A DNA stretch of 64,000 nt, taken from the NCBI RefSeq assembly GCF_004798865.1, contig NW_025336442.1, positions 1,125,094 to 1,189,093 of the forward strand, given 5' to 3'. The DNA is from Varanus komodoensis (taxonomy: Eukaryota; Chordata; Lepidosauria; Squamata; Varanidae). Of the stretch, positions 1 to 12,100 are shown in pieces (the stretch's first letter is position 1; each line of letters opens with the position of its first letter). The translations under genes and the position numbers were made by a program. The notes under the pieces are model-generated. The model made no database searches. It was not told the DNA's origin and saw only the letters and a program-made list of their open reading frames with translations.

Positions 1-158
1 CACCCACGGGGGCTACAGCTGCGTCTGCGTCAACGGCTGGACGGGCGACGCCTGCGGCGAGAACATAGACGACTGTGCCAGCGCGGCCTGCTTCGTCGGT
101 GCCACCTGCCACGACCGCGTGGCCTCCTTCTACTGCGAATGCCCCCACGGGCGGACAG
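1..158 (+). CDS. NOTCH1: NOTCH1 exon 6 (partial): end of EGF8, most of EGF9
   Basis: The frame starts at base 2 (THGGYSC...). It encodes the second half of EGF8 and EGF9 ([10 protein letters not shown]...), with CFVGATC keeping the O-fucose consensus (C2-x4-S/T-C3). The donor is ACAG|GTGCGC, phase 1. The upstream part of the exon lies outside the window. The following intron (159-626) is GC-rich and shows nothing I recognise. Confidence 0.95.
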
Positions 159-3100
159 GTGCGCGCTGGGGGCTGCGGCGGCATCGCATGGGAGGAGGAT
201 GGCCTGCGTGGTGGCGGCTCTTGCAAAACCGAAGCCCAGTCTGCAAGGCCTCCGAGAGGGAGGGCTGCCTCGGACGTGGGTGCGTTTGGGGTGGATGCGG
301 CGGCAGAGTTTCCTGCCTGGCCTGGCGCATTCCTGCAGAAGGACATCCGAGAACTGGGGTGGAGAAGACAGATGCTCAGGGGCCCCGGGCAAAAAGCCGG
401 GCTCGATCGTAAGCTCGCCACTACTGGGGAAGTGGGCTGGAGGGCTTGGCCGCCGGGAGGAGACCCGGACCCTTCGCTCAGCGTGGCTCTGGAGCAGGCC
501 CAGGTGGTGCCCTCGGGCCTTTCCCGCACACGCGCTCCGTGTCCCGAGGCGCTGCCACGCGCGGTCCCAGCCGCAGCGGCCGTGCTCTGCTGCTCCCCTG
601 CCGCACTCACGCCCTCCCTCCGCCAGGGCTCCTGTGCCACCTCAACGACGCCTGCATCAGCAACCCCTGCAACGAGGGCTCCAACTGCGACACCAACCCC
701 GTCACAGGGAAGGCGATTTGCACCTGCCCGCAGGGCTACTCGGGGCCCGCCTGCAGCCTGGACATGGACGAGTGCTCGCTGGGTGAGTGGCCTGCGCGGG
801 CGTCGGGTGGCGGGCAGGGTGGCCGGGGAGCCAGACCGGGAGGCGCTAGGCAGGAACGGCCCTGCAGCTGCACTCCAGGTTGGCTGCTTTGTTTGCAGTA
901 TTTGTAGCCCTCTCCCTCAGCCAGGGAGTTCCCAGGCGTGCAGTCAGGGAAAGAAGACAGTCTCTGCCCCACAGGCTTACAAACTAAAGAGAGATGACAC
1001 ACGAGGGCAAAGAGGTGGGGAAGAAAGAGGAAGCGTGAAGCGCTCTTTCAGCTGGGCTGGTGAAATGGCCTCACATTCTCCTCTCGCCACCCTCTGTCCC
1101 TCTGGGTGCACATGGGGGGCGGATTCAGGGAACGCCTCGTCGTCCTGGGGGGCAGCTGCCCTGATGCAGGGAGGGGCTGGTGGCCAGCCCAAGGCTGCAG
1201 CCGGTTCAGGAAGGGAAGCGCCGGTCGAGGGCCAGGCCCAGGAAGCGGGGCACAGTGCGCATAGCCCTAGGACGGAAGGGCAGGGGTGGCCAGCGCCGCG
1301 GTGCTTGTGCCCCCCTGGGCTACCTGGCTCGGTGCCGAGGCGCGCCCGGGCTGGGAGGCAAAGCTGTCCTCGCAAGGGGGACGCGGGGCAGCTGCTGCGC
1401 GGAGCCCGGAATGAGCTGGAACGGGCCCGCCTGACCCCCTGCTTCGCGTCTTCAGGTGCCAACCCTTGTGAGCATGCTGGGAAGTGCATCAACACGGAGG
1501 GCTCCTTCCAGTGCGACTGCCAGCGTGGCTACTCCGGCCCCCGTTGCGAGATCGACGTGAACGAGTGCTCCTCGAACCCGTGCCAGAACGATGCCACCTG
1601 CTTAGACCAGATTGGGGTTTTCCACTGCATCTGCATGCCAGGTAACGTGTCCGAACCACAGGGGCAGGTGGTGTTTGCCTGGAGTGGCCCGGTTGCTCGC
1701 TTGAGAGGTCCAGCAAGTTGGAAATGGAGCCCAACGGGGCTGGCGGTGGGCAAGCACTCTGCTCGGAGGGACCCGGCCAGTGGAAAGGGAGCTGGGCAGC
1801 GAAAGTGGCGTGTTGCGGGGCTGGGGTGGAGCGGAGTGAGGAGGACGTGGCCGGCGGGAGCCTGAGCAGGAGGAGCCTGCGGGCTGTGGGTGGCGTGGCT
1901 TGCCCCTGCGGGGCCCGGCGGCTGGGGCAGCCTGAGCCACAGGAGCCGCTGGCCCAGGCGGCCTCGCAGGGGCGGAGCTGGGGTGGCCCGGCGCATGCTG
2001 GCGCAGCATGTGGCGAGGAGGGCTCCGGGCCTCACCGCCCTTTCCCTGATGCCCTGGCAGGGTACGAGGGTGTGTACTGCGAGATCAACACAGACGAGTG
2101 TGCCAGCAGCCCCTGCCTGCACAACGGGAACTGCGTGGACAAGATCAACGAATTCACCTGCGAGTGCCCCAGAGGTACTTATTGGGGGGGCGGGAGGATC
2201 GATCGATCGCCTCGCCTCGCCTTCAGCACAGAGCCTTTGTAGTGGAAAAGGAGCCAGAGTTAATCCACCGCCCAGAGGCGATGCTAGGCTGGCGGATTTA
2301 AACCCAGTCGAAGCGGGCAGCTCGGGGAAATAACGGCCCTCTTGTACACTGCTTTCTGCTTCTAGAAAGTTGGAAGAAGCATGTGCGTGTGTTTGGGGCA
2401 GAGGAGCTTAAAATTGGAACATTTCTTGAACGGAGTGCTGTTAGCACATGCACCTTTGCATACAGAAGAAACATGGCTGCCTGGGGGATGCTGGGAGCTG
2501 TAGTTCCTCTGGAGGACTTCAGGCAGAAGACTGCCCATTGCCCTCTGGCGTGAGGGTCAGATCACCTCCTCTCTGTGGATGGGTCCATCCCCCTTGGAAA
2601 GCTGTTCAGATTGGCAGCCTTACAGAATTTTGTGGCAGGGAATTCCCTAGTTCAACCCAGTGCTGTGGGAAGAATCCCTTCCCTCGATCTGTCCTGACTC
2701 TCCCCCGTCAGCTTCATGGGATGGCCCGTTTGGGTTCTGGGATGACAGCACCTGCGTCACCCTCAGTTTTGCACACCTCTCTTCTCTCTCCTTGCTCACC
2801 CCAATGTGGTGACCTTCCCTGAGCGGGGAGTGGCTCCCAGCCTTTCCTGCTGTTTCCCCAACTTTTAAGACCCTCTTTTAGGGCAGCTACTGGAACTGGT
2901 CCCCAGATTATTTGAAGTGTGTTTTTGCCAAGATCTTTACCAGGAGCCTGTGATCCTGGCAGCTGTACCGTCTTCCTCTTCCTGGGCTGTAACATTCCCC
3001 TTGCAAAACCCGTCCATTCTCCTGGGCCTCTGAATTGCTTAACTTCCTCTGTATGAGACTGTGGCCAGCCACTTGTTGCTCTCAAAACTTCTGGGGGGGT

Positions 3101-6100
3101 GGGAGGCGGCCGTGGCTTCTGTGGGGGCCTGCACTTGCGCTTGCTTGTGATGGAGGAGCCCGGCAGGGCAGACTAGAGGGAGGAGACATCCGGGCCAGGC
3201 GAAGAAGTAGCGGTGAGACGGAATAAAGCAGCCTGACCTGGCGGGTGACGGTTCGCCATTTTTCTTCTCCTTGCGAGAGCACGTCTCTGCACTGCTCCAG
3301 TCAGACGGATTTGCACCTGGCCCCGGGCAGACAGACAAGGGAAGGCGTTTCCTGCCACGGAGGGCCGCCTGGTGGGACGAGGACCGTGGGGGTGGTCTCC
3401 GGGGGGGGGAGTTCTGACCTCCCATGAAAGGGGTTGCTGCAGGACAGCTGAGCGAGAAGCGTCTTGGGCCTGCTCACGCTCGGTCTGTTTTAAAGCGCAT
3501 GTGTGAGCCAGACGTGGTTGGGACCACACAGACAAGGGACCAATTCTGCATCCTCGTTGCCCATTAGACAAAGCTCCTTGGGCGGTCTGGAAAAGAAACC
3601 GCAAGCGCTCACCCAGGTGCTTGAATTCCTGTGGGGCCCCGTGGGTGCCTCTTGGCCCCGGGGAAGCCTGCCCCTGCCCCCCCCCACACACAGTGCAGCC
3701 CGGAGCCTTCCGCATGTCCATCCGGGGCAAGTGTGCGGAAGCCCTGCCAGGTGCAACCCAAAAGGCCTGGCGGCCGGTCTCTTCCCACCCACAGAATGCA
3801 TCTTGACTGCTGAGCATAAAGAGACAGTCAAGCCGCATTCTGCCTCCCACCCCCTCCCCAAATCTGGGGGAGCGCAGAGAAAGACTGAAGTTTTGCACTT
3901 GAAAAGCCCCCCCCCTCCCAGTTTGGGAATTGGTTGGGAGGCAAGAGGGAGGAGGCTGGGGATGGATTTAAATAAGGAGGCTGAGTGCAGGGGGCCTGGG
4001 GGCGTGGGGAGAGGGCCAGCTAATCCGTGAGGCAGCCGTGTGAAGCCAGGAGACCAGGCTTTCTGCCGAGTGGGAATGCTCGCAGAGCCGCAGGGCTGGC
4101 CGCGGCTTCGTGCAGAACCCAGGCCTCTGTCTCCATGGAGATGGAGAGCCTGGCCTGCAGAAACATGGCCGGGGGCCGAACAGGCCCTGCTGGGCAGAAC
4201 CAAGGCCGAGGACTTGAGCTGCCCCCGCACTGTGAAGTGTAGTAGCTGTCACACTTGGAGGCCTTGCCTTAAGCGTGCGTCTGGGTGCAACAGCTTCTCA
4301 CACTTCGCTTTACTCCAGAGTAGGCACGGTCCAGAGCATCAGAGCAGCCTCTTGCCTCACCGGACCAGAGTCTCCCTCTGTGTACAGCAGAAATCAGGAA
4401 AAGCTTCCTCTGTCAGAGCAGTACGACAGTGGGACCAGTTGCCAAGAGAGACGCTGGGCGGTCAGGGCGAAACCGGGCAGCCGCCTGAGTGGGAGGGGGC
4501 CAACAGGTGTCCTGCGCACCCGGGGGGCCCTCCCGCCTCTGCTCTTCTGTGGTTCTACGAGAAGTGTGAGGCCGGCGGCTGCGGCTGCCGGACAGACGCT
4601 CAGGACGAGAGCCCTCTTTGTGCGTGCGCCCCAGCCGGGGGCTCACGTCTGGGGCGGCCGTCTTTCCATTCGCTTCCCCCCGCCCCAGAGGATGCTGTTC
4701 TGATGGTGCCAAAGGGCGGCAGGTACGGGAGAGGAGACCCTCTCGCTTCCTGCGGTTTTGCGGGTCAGGCTGCCACGCTGTACCTCGCAAGCTCCCCCGC
4801 GTCACTCAGGACTGGGGGCCGGGGCCAAGTTCCTCTGGCCAGCATGCTCACCCCAGGCAAGGGGCCAAGTGGAGCCACTGGAAGGGAGGGAGCCCGGCAG
4901 CTCATTTCCAGGGTGAGCTTTGCAGACAGAAAAGGCCCTCGGGGGCCCGGGAGCCATGGGGCTGCCTGTTGGCTTGCATGTCGTATTTCTGGACTTTCAA
5001 AGGCTTCTTCCTTCAAAGACTGACATGGGAAATTGCAGAAGTTTCTCCACTGTTGTCTGAGGATCTGTTCCCATGAGTGTAGGAATGGCCACTTGGAAAT
5101 ACGCAACATAATACTTCCAAGGAATGTGGCTGATTTCACCCTGAATTTGCTCCCTGCTTTCTGCAGAAAATCTAGAGAGGATATCCCATCCTCAGATTAA
5201 GGCTGTGACCGAGGAATGGACATCCCTGGGTCAGCCCGATAAATGCATGTGGCAGCACAGAGGCGGAGGGGTTGCCGTGGGAAAGTGCAGGGGTGGGCTT
5301 GTAACCTCCCCGCTCGAGCGAAAGAGCAGGCGAGGTCACGGGAGGTGGAAGAAGCCCCCTCTGCCTGAGACCCTGTGTGCCGCCTGCGAGCGCCTCCTCC
5401 CACAGCACAGCTTTGCGAAAGGGGGGGAGGAGGGCCCCGTGCCGTCCGGTCTCCGGCCAGAGCCAGCCTTCCCTCTGCCCGCTCCCACAGGCTTCACCGG
5501 GCACCTGTGCCAGCATGACATGGACGAGTGCGCGAGCACGCCCTGCAAGAATGGAGCGAGGTGTGTCGACGGCCCCGACTCCTACACCTGCGAGTGCACC
5601 GAAGGTAAGCAGGGCTGAGGGGAGGCGCTCGTCCCTGGAGCCTTCTGGGAGGGCTGCGCATGCCCAGAAACAGTGGCAGGGTCCCTTCTTTTGCTGCGTT
5701 TCGTCGCCCGCGATGCCGGCTCGTCCCATGCTGGCTGGTCCTGCAGCCGTGAAGCGGTGGCGTACTGAGCACGGCGTGCGGTCCTCAACACGGGGTTGCG
5801 CTGGGTCGTTGCCGGCCCCCCAGCCCGAAAGCAGAGGGGGCTGCTTGCCGCGGGGCGACTCGGGCCGCCGTGGCCAGCCGGGCAGGGCCTGGTGGGAGCG
5901 GTGGAGGCGCATCATCTTCTGCTCGCCTGGTTCTCCCTCTTGAATGTGTATCGGCTGCCTGTTCTGCTTGCCTGCCGGAGCGTGTTGCTCGTGGCTACAG
6001 ATGGTAAAATGCAGTTAAAGACAGCCGCCTTGATTAAAAGGTAACGTGACGACCAACAAGTGGAAAACATGGCAATAGAACGAAGCAATAGCGCCCACCC

Positions 6101-9100
6101 AATTGTTGTGGAAGAACGTCCTCAGCTCGCAGGCCAAGGCCGCGCCAGGATAAGATGCCTGTGCCCGTGCACCAGCCGCCCTCGGCGAGGAGCCCCAGCA
6201 CCCAGGAGTGGCCCCTGGAAGGACCCTCTCCCACCCCACCAGGCGTGCCTTGGCGGTGGTTGGACCGGGAGAAGGGCTGCTCCTTCCGCAGCCGAAAAGC
6301 CAGGCAGGCTCCGTGGGAGAAAGCAGCGGTGCGGCCCCAGGGGCAGACAACCACACACGGGCATTTATCAGCGCCCTGGCTGGTTTGGCTAGGTGGGCTG
6401 GGGCTTGGTGGGTCTCAAGCCGTTCCCCCTGAACCTAGAAAGGCCGGCAGAAATGCGGAGCCTGAGGCCCAGCGGAGGAGGCCGGCCAGCTCCTCTGTGC
6501 CCGGCACCTGATAGAAGGACGGCCCCCCAGCTGCCGCCCGCCCTCTCCCAAGGCCCCTTGCCTCCACAAAGGAAAGCAGGCCCCAGAAGGAAAGGGGGGG
6601 CTGGCCAGCCCCCTCCCGAGGCACAAGGTTGTGTGCCCGAGGAGTGAAACTCGAGCTGTGCTCGAACAAAACCAACGCCGTGAGCCCCGGCAGCGAACAG
6701 TGACTCTTTTGTGGCGTCGCTCCCGCCAGAAATCTTCCAGCTGAACAGTCCCTAATGAGCGCCTTGGTCGGCCAGAGCGCCGATGAAAAGCCGCGATGTG
6801 GATCCCGCGAAGGGCACAGTCAAAGCTTTGCTTTGTCTTCTCCGCCCCCCCCCCCGCTCCCTCTCCCCTTCCCCCTCCTCTTTGTCCTCCTCCCGCTGGC
6901 CCAACGCGTCTCTGTTGCTGGAGGACGGCAGATAATGCGTGCGGCTGTTGTCCCCGGGCACGCACCGCCACCCCACCCCACCCGGGCCCTCCCGGCCCGG
7001 CCCTTTCGATTACACAGCCGGCCGTTGGAGCTGCCTGCAGACGAGCAGTGGAGCCGGAGAGCCGCTCTTTCGGGAGCCAGAAAGAAAGGGGCTGTTTGTC
7101 AGAGGGGAGCCATTATGTCCGTCCTGGGACAAAGCCAGGCTCCTGCGCCCTGGAGCAGGGCTGCCTCCGAGCGCGGGCACGCCGCCGCCGCCTCCTGCGC
7201 CCTGCCCAGCCCGGCCCGCCCCGCATCCCTGCCCCCCGCCACACTCGGCGCTGGGCCCTCTCCAAGTCTCTCCTGCGCCGGCCCGCAACGGAGCAGCGGC
7301 TTGGGGGCCGCGCTTGGCTCTGCTCCTGTGCCCGGCGTCTCCGGGGCGCTTCCGCAGGGTGTCACCGGAAGCGGCCGTGCTTCGGACGTCCCCCGGCACC
7401 GTGGCGCTCGCAGCGTTGGGTTGGGGGTTCCACCCTCTGCGATGGGAATGGGCAGCTTGAAGAATCGCCCACAACACGTCGCAGGTGATCCCCGAGAGCT
7501 GACCGCTCCCCAGCCCCGAACCTGTTTGCATTTCTCTGTGTGTTTCTCATCTCTGCACCTCCAGTGGCCTGAGCAAGTCGGACGCTTCTCAACAAATCAG
7601 ACTTGCAAGCCCCAAATACACATCATAAACCGCAGTGTAAACTTTCAGTGTAGCAGATTTAAAACACGGCAAGTAGCTAATAGGAATTCAGTAAAAATGC
7701 TGACGGTTGACAGAAACACCTGTCCCATCATACACCCCGTCGCAAGATTGAGCTGCTGTGCCAGTGCATCGCCACCCTCCCCTACCTGGCCAGGTGCTGC
7801 AATCGCACCAACACAAAAGAAGAAAGAGCCTCTGCCATTCAGCTTGGCGAGTGGGGACCCCTTTTCCCTCTGATGATCCGGGAAAGGTGCAAATTGCTGG
7901 AAGAGCCTGTTTTCTTGGAATGATTTGGAACAGAAACGAATCCTCCTCTTTTGGCTACTGAAATGTAAAGGAACCCTCATCATTATGCCTGGATTTGCAT
8001 ATGGGTATACAGTAAAAACATGGAAACCAGCATGAGAGCCAGCCGCAGTGCTAAGATTTAAAAAGCAATTAGCAGATTTGAAAACGGCAGAAACCGGGGG
8101 CTGAAATGGGTGGGAACCCAAAAGGGGCTTCGACGGGCCCAGGAAAGAGCACGTGGGGGGCGTTCCGTGGCGCCTGCTGTCCTTCACGGGGCCCCTGTGG
8201 CAGAAGAGGCCCTCGGCCACCGCCTGCCCCGCTTCACCCGGGGGCTCCTGGGGACCTGCGCAGGCTTGCCAGAGCCGCAAACCTCACCCAGCCATGCACC
8301 CCGGGGAGCAGATGAGTCCTGGGCGCCGAGCACACTGGGCCAGGAGCCCTTTGGACCAGGAGCCCCTGAAACGAGGCCGCTCAGCTCAGCTCAGCCCAGC
8401 TAGGAATGCGGCGACTGCCTCCGGGGGCGCGTGCAGCACACATGTGAAGGGCCAGGGGGATTCTGCTGGCTTGCGCTCGGGGGAAATGACTGAAGGGGCC
8501 TCCCAGGCCGAGGCCCCTGCCGAGGCTCTGGACTTGCCTGCGCCCTGGCAGGCAAGGCCAGTGGTGGTAAAGGAACAGCCGGCTGCTGAGGTCCAGAACA
8601 CCAAGGGGCATCTGCTCGGGGGGGCTGGACCGAGGCCCTTCTGGGCCCCCCGCTGTGCTTTTGTGTCTCATCCGGATTCCGGCTGCGGACTGGGCTTGGG
8701 TGCCATTTTGTGGGCAGAAGGATGGGGCACTGTGTCAGTGGCAGCGGGGAGCAGGCCGGTCACAGCTGGGGTGCACCCTGGCAGGTTCCCAGAGGAGGCG
8801 CTCCCGGAGGCTGCTGGCCCCAGAGGCTGCCGTGTCTCCTCCGGCATTGGAGCCAGAGGGCCTGCTCAGGACAGCTGCTGCTCTCCAGTCCTGCCTGGGA
8901 GGGCTGGCTGGCTGGCTGCTGCGTGACCAAGGGCCGGGTGCGAGGGGCCCGTGGCCTGACCCAGTCCAGCTACCCACGGTGGCCTGGCAGGTGTGCCCCG
9001 CAGATCAGGCTGGCGTTCAGCCTCCTCTCTCCTCGGAGCAGGCTGTTGTGTGCTGATGCTCGGTGCCTTCCCTCCTCCCCAGGTTTTTCTGGCCCCCACT

Positions 9101-12100
9101 GCGAGACGGACGTCAACGAATGCGACCCGGACCCCTGCCACTACGGGACCTGCCAGGACGGCATCGCCACCTTCACGTGCCTCTGCCAGCCCGGCTACAC
9201 CGGCCACCGCTGCGACGTCAACATCAACGAGTGCCAAAGCCAGCCCTGCAAGAATGGAGGGACGTGCCAGGACAGGAACAACGCGTACACCTGCCTGTGC
9301 CTCCGAGGAACAACAGGTCGGGACCACACACCTGCGCCAGCTGCACCTCTTCTGCTGCAGCGAAGCCACTGTGGTGGCGTGCGTGGGCCTCGGGTCCAAA
9401 AGAGCCCAGGCCACAGCTCGGGCAGCTTCCTTGGGCACTGTGCTCGGGGCCTTCTTGGTCAGGGCCCCAGCCCTGTTGGCTCTCATCGGGCTCAGAGGAT
9501 GAGGCCGTCTCCCCAGCCTTGCAGAGGTCTTAGGCCACCAAGGGGCCCCTTTCACAATTCTGTCAGCTCTCCCAGGAGGGGCAGGCCGACCGCGCTGCAG
9601 GCCTTGGCAGCCCACTTCAGCTCTCCGCTGAGGGTTCGGCGTCCTCCTTCCGCTGGCGGTGAGCGTTCCGGCCAGCGTAGCCCACTCGGAACATGGTGCT
9701 GCTCTCCCATCTTTTAATTCAGCCCCTACATTCCCCCTTTGACTGCTTTGACTGCTCTGCTTCACGTCAGTGCTTCCGTTGGCTTAAACTGAAGCTGCCG
9801 GGTTTTCTGTTGGAAGGGCCCCATTGTGAGGTCAATGTGGATGACTGTGCCAGCAACCCCTGTGACTCGGGCACGTGCGTGGACAAAATCAACGGCTATG
9901 AATGTACCTGTGAGCCTGGATACACAGGTGAGCAACGGCCGGGGGAGTGGGGGAGCGGCTGGGAATGATGTGCCAGCCTCTCTGTGAAGCAGGCAACGGC
10001 CTGCCATGCTTCCTGCTGCCCTGGAGCTGAGCAGCTCCCTTGGGCAAGCAGCCTGGGAAGCCTGCGCCACCTGTCAAAGACGGGTATTGCAGAGCTGGAA
10101 GGGGGCAGAGGAGAGCTGCTGAAATGACCCAGGGGCCTTGAAGGATGGGCTGCAACACCTGGCATGGTTCAGCCTGTTCCCAGGGAGGGACAACGGACGG
10201 ATTCACGGTGTGGAGAAACTGCACAGAGAGACGCTTTTCTCCCACTCTCGACACCCCAGAACCCACAGGGGTCGTCCGTGAAGCTGAGCAGTGGGAGTCA
10301 CGTAAAAGGAAGGACTTCCTCCCGCTGGGCAGAGTTAATCTCTGGGATTTGCTAAGAAAAGGTGTTGTAATGGCTGACAGTGTGGATGACTTTAAAACAC
10401 GTTTTACTTTTTCAAGCTGCTTTGAGAGGGCATCTGCTTTGAAAGATGACCAGGCGCTACTTTACTGTACTGTACTGTACTTTATGGGCAAATTCATGAA
10501 GGAAGAGAAGACTGTCCTTGGCTACCAGTGGCTACCAGTGGCCAAGTGCAGTCTCCGGGATCAGAGAGGCGGAGTGCCTCCACACGCCCGTTGCTGAGGA
10601 GCATGGGCAGGGGGTGCTCAGGTCCTGCTTGTGAGTTTCTGGTGAGCAGCTGGTTGGCCGCTGGGTGAGCAGAATGCTGGATTACAGGCCTTTGGCTGAC
10701 CCAGCGAGGCTGTTCTTAAAAGCTTGTCTTAATAAGAAGAATCTTGTGTCCTTTTGTAAAATAAAAAGGCCAGCTCGCAAAATAAACAACAGCCTTGTCG
10801 CTTCCTCCAAACTGGTGCCCTGCCGAAGACTGCGCATCACACCCGTCCTCCTGTGCACCAGGGAATGGGAAACGCTTGTAAAGCCTGGAGGACTCATGTG
10901 GGGCATAAAGCATGTGTGGGAACGAGAAGGCCTGTGCTGCCCTGAGCATTACAGAGAGCTCTCCAGCACATGTGCTCTTCCCGCCTCCTCTGGTCCTTCC
11001 TCGCGTGGGAGGGAAAGGCTTGCCCTCCTCTCCCCCTCCCCCCCTCCACCTGCCGACCTGCCGTGTCCTTTCTCTCAGGGAGGATGTGCGACATCAACAT
11101 CGATGAGTGCGCCAGCAACCCCTGCCACAGTGGCGGCACCTGCCAAGATGGCATCAGCGGTTTCACCTGCGTCTGCCCGGAAGGCTACCACGGTGCCACG
11201 TGCCTTTCGGAAGTGAACGAGTGCAGCAGCGACCCCTGCATCCATGGCAGGTGCAACGACGGTCTGAACGGGTGAGCCTCGCAGGGCCCGGCCCGGTCCG
11301 TTGCAGCCGGCCGTCGAGCTGCGCTGTGGGTGGGGCGACGCCAGGGGGCCGCGTTCTGCTGCTCTGGGCCAGGAGAGCCCGAAAGGGAAGGCCGGTGCTT
11401 GCTCAGGCCGGCGAAGGGGCTGCAGGCACCCGCCATTGCAGCAGCTGACCTCCGTCGCGCACTCCCTCCCTCTGACCTCTGGTGACCCGATCGCCGTGTG
11501 CTCTCCGAAGGGCCCGTCCTTCACAGCCCTGCTCCACTTTGCCCCGTCAGCACAGGGCTGTGGCTTCCTTGATGGTTCTGGTCCATGTCATCGAGATGAC
11601 CTTCCTCCTCCTCCTCCTCCTCCTCCTCCTCCTCCTCCTCCACCTTTGACTGTCCCTGGCAGAACTCTCTTCTCCAACGAGTCTCGCATGCAATGACTGT
11701 TCACACTGCATTGTTGAGCCAGGTCTGCCTGGGGGCCCTGAAGGCAGAAAAATGGTTTCAAGTCAAGGGTATTTTGTAACTGGGAAGTACCAAGATGGGT
11801 AAAGTTGTTGCCTTACCGGGCATGGTGCCAGAGGAACCCGATTGGCAGCAGCCGTGGGCCTTGACCTGTGGGGAAAGACTCGGGCCGTAACCAAGCCCCC
11901 CACAAACAGGAGGGTTCCTTTAGAATGGAACCAGCACAGAAGAACCATGGTCGTGATTGTAGGGGAATTTCGGGTGCCGAAAGCACAGGGTCACCCCAGA
12001 TCAGCAAGCTCAGAATAGTAACGCTTCCGTAGGAATGGATTTTGGAGTAGTTCAGCAGAAAAAGAGGGTATGTGACAGGATGCCCCATTTGCTTTGGAGG

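Noticed and set aside
75-1865. 596-codon plus-strand open frame
   Set aside because: It runs across NOTCH1 exons 7 and 8 and their introns; only the exon parts match EGF modules, and the rest is GC-rich intron that happens to lack stops.
6755-7873. 372-codon plus-strand open frame in NOTCH1 intron 10
   Set aside because: Low-complexity Pro/Ala/Arg translation, no splice logic and no recognised domain; the region looks regulatory.
11603-11640. CTC run as part of a coding acidic or Glu-rich tract
   Set aside because: It lies within intron 13 with no open exon around it; plain microsatellite.
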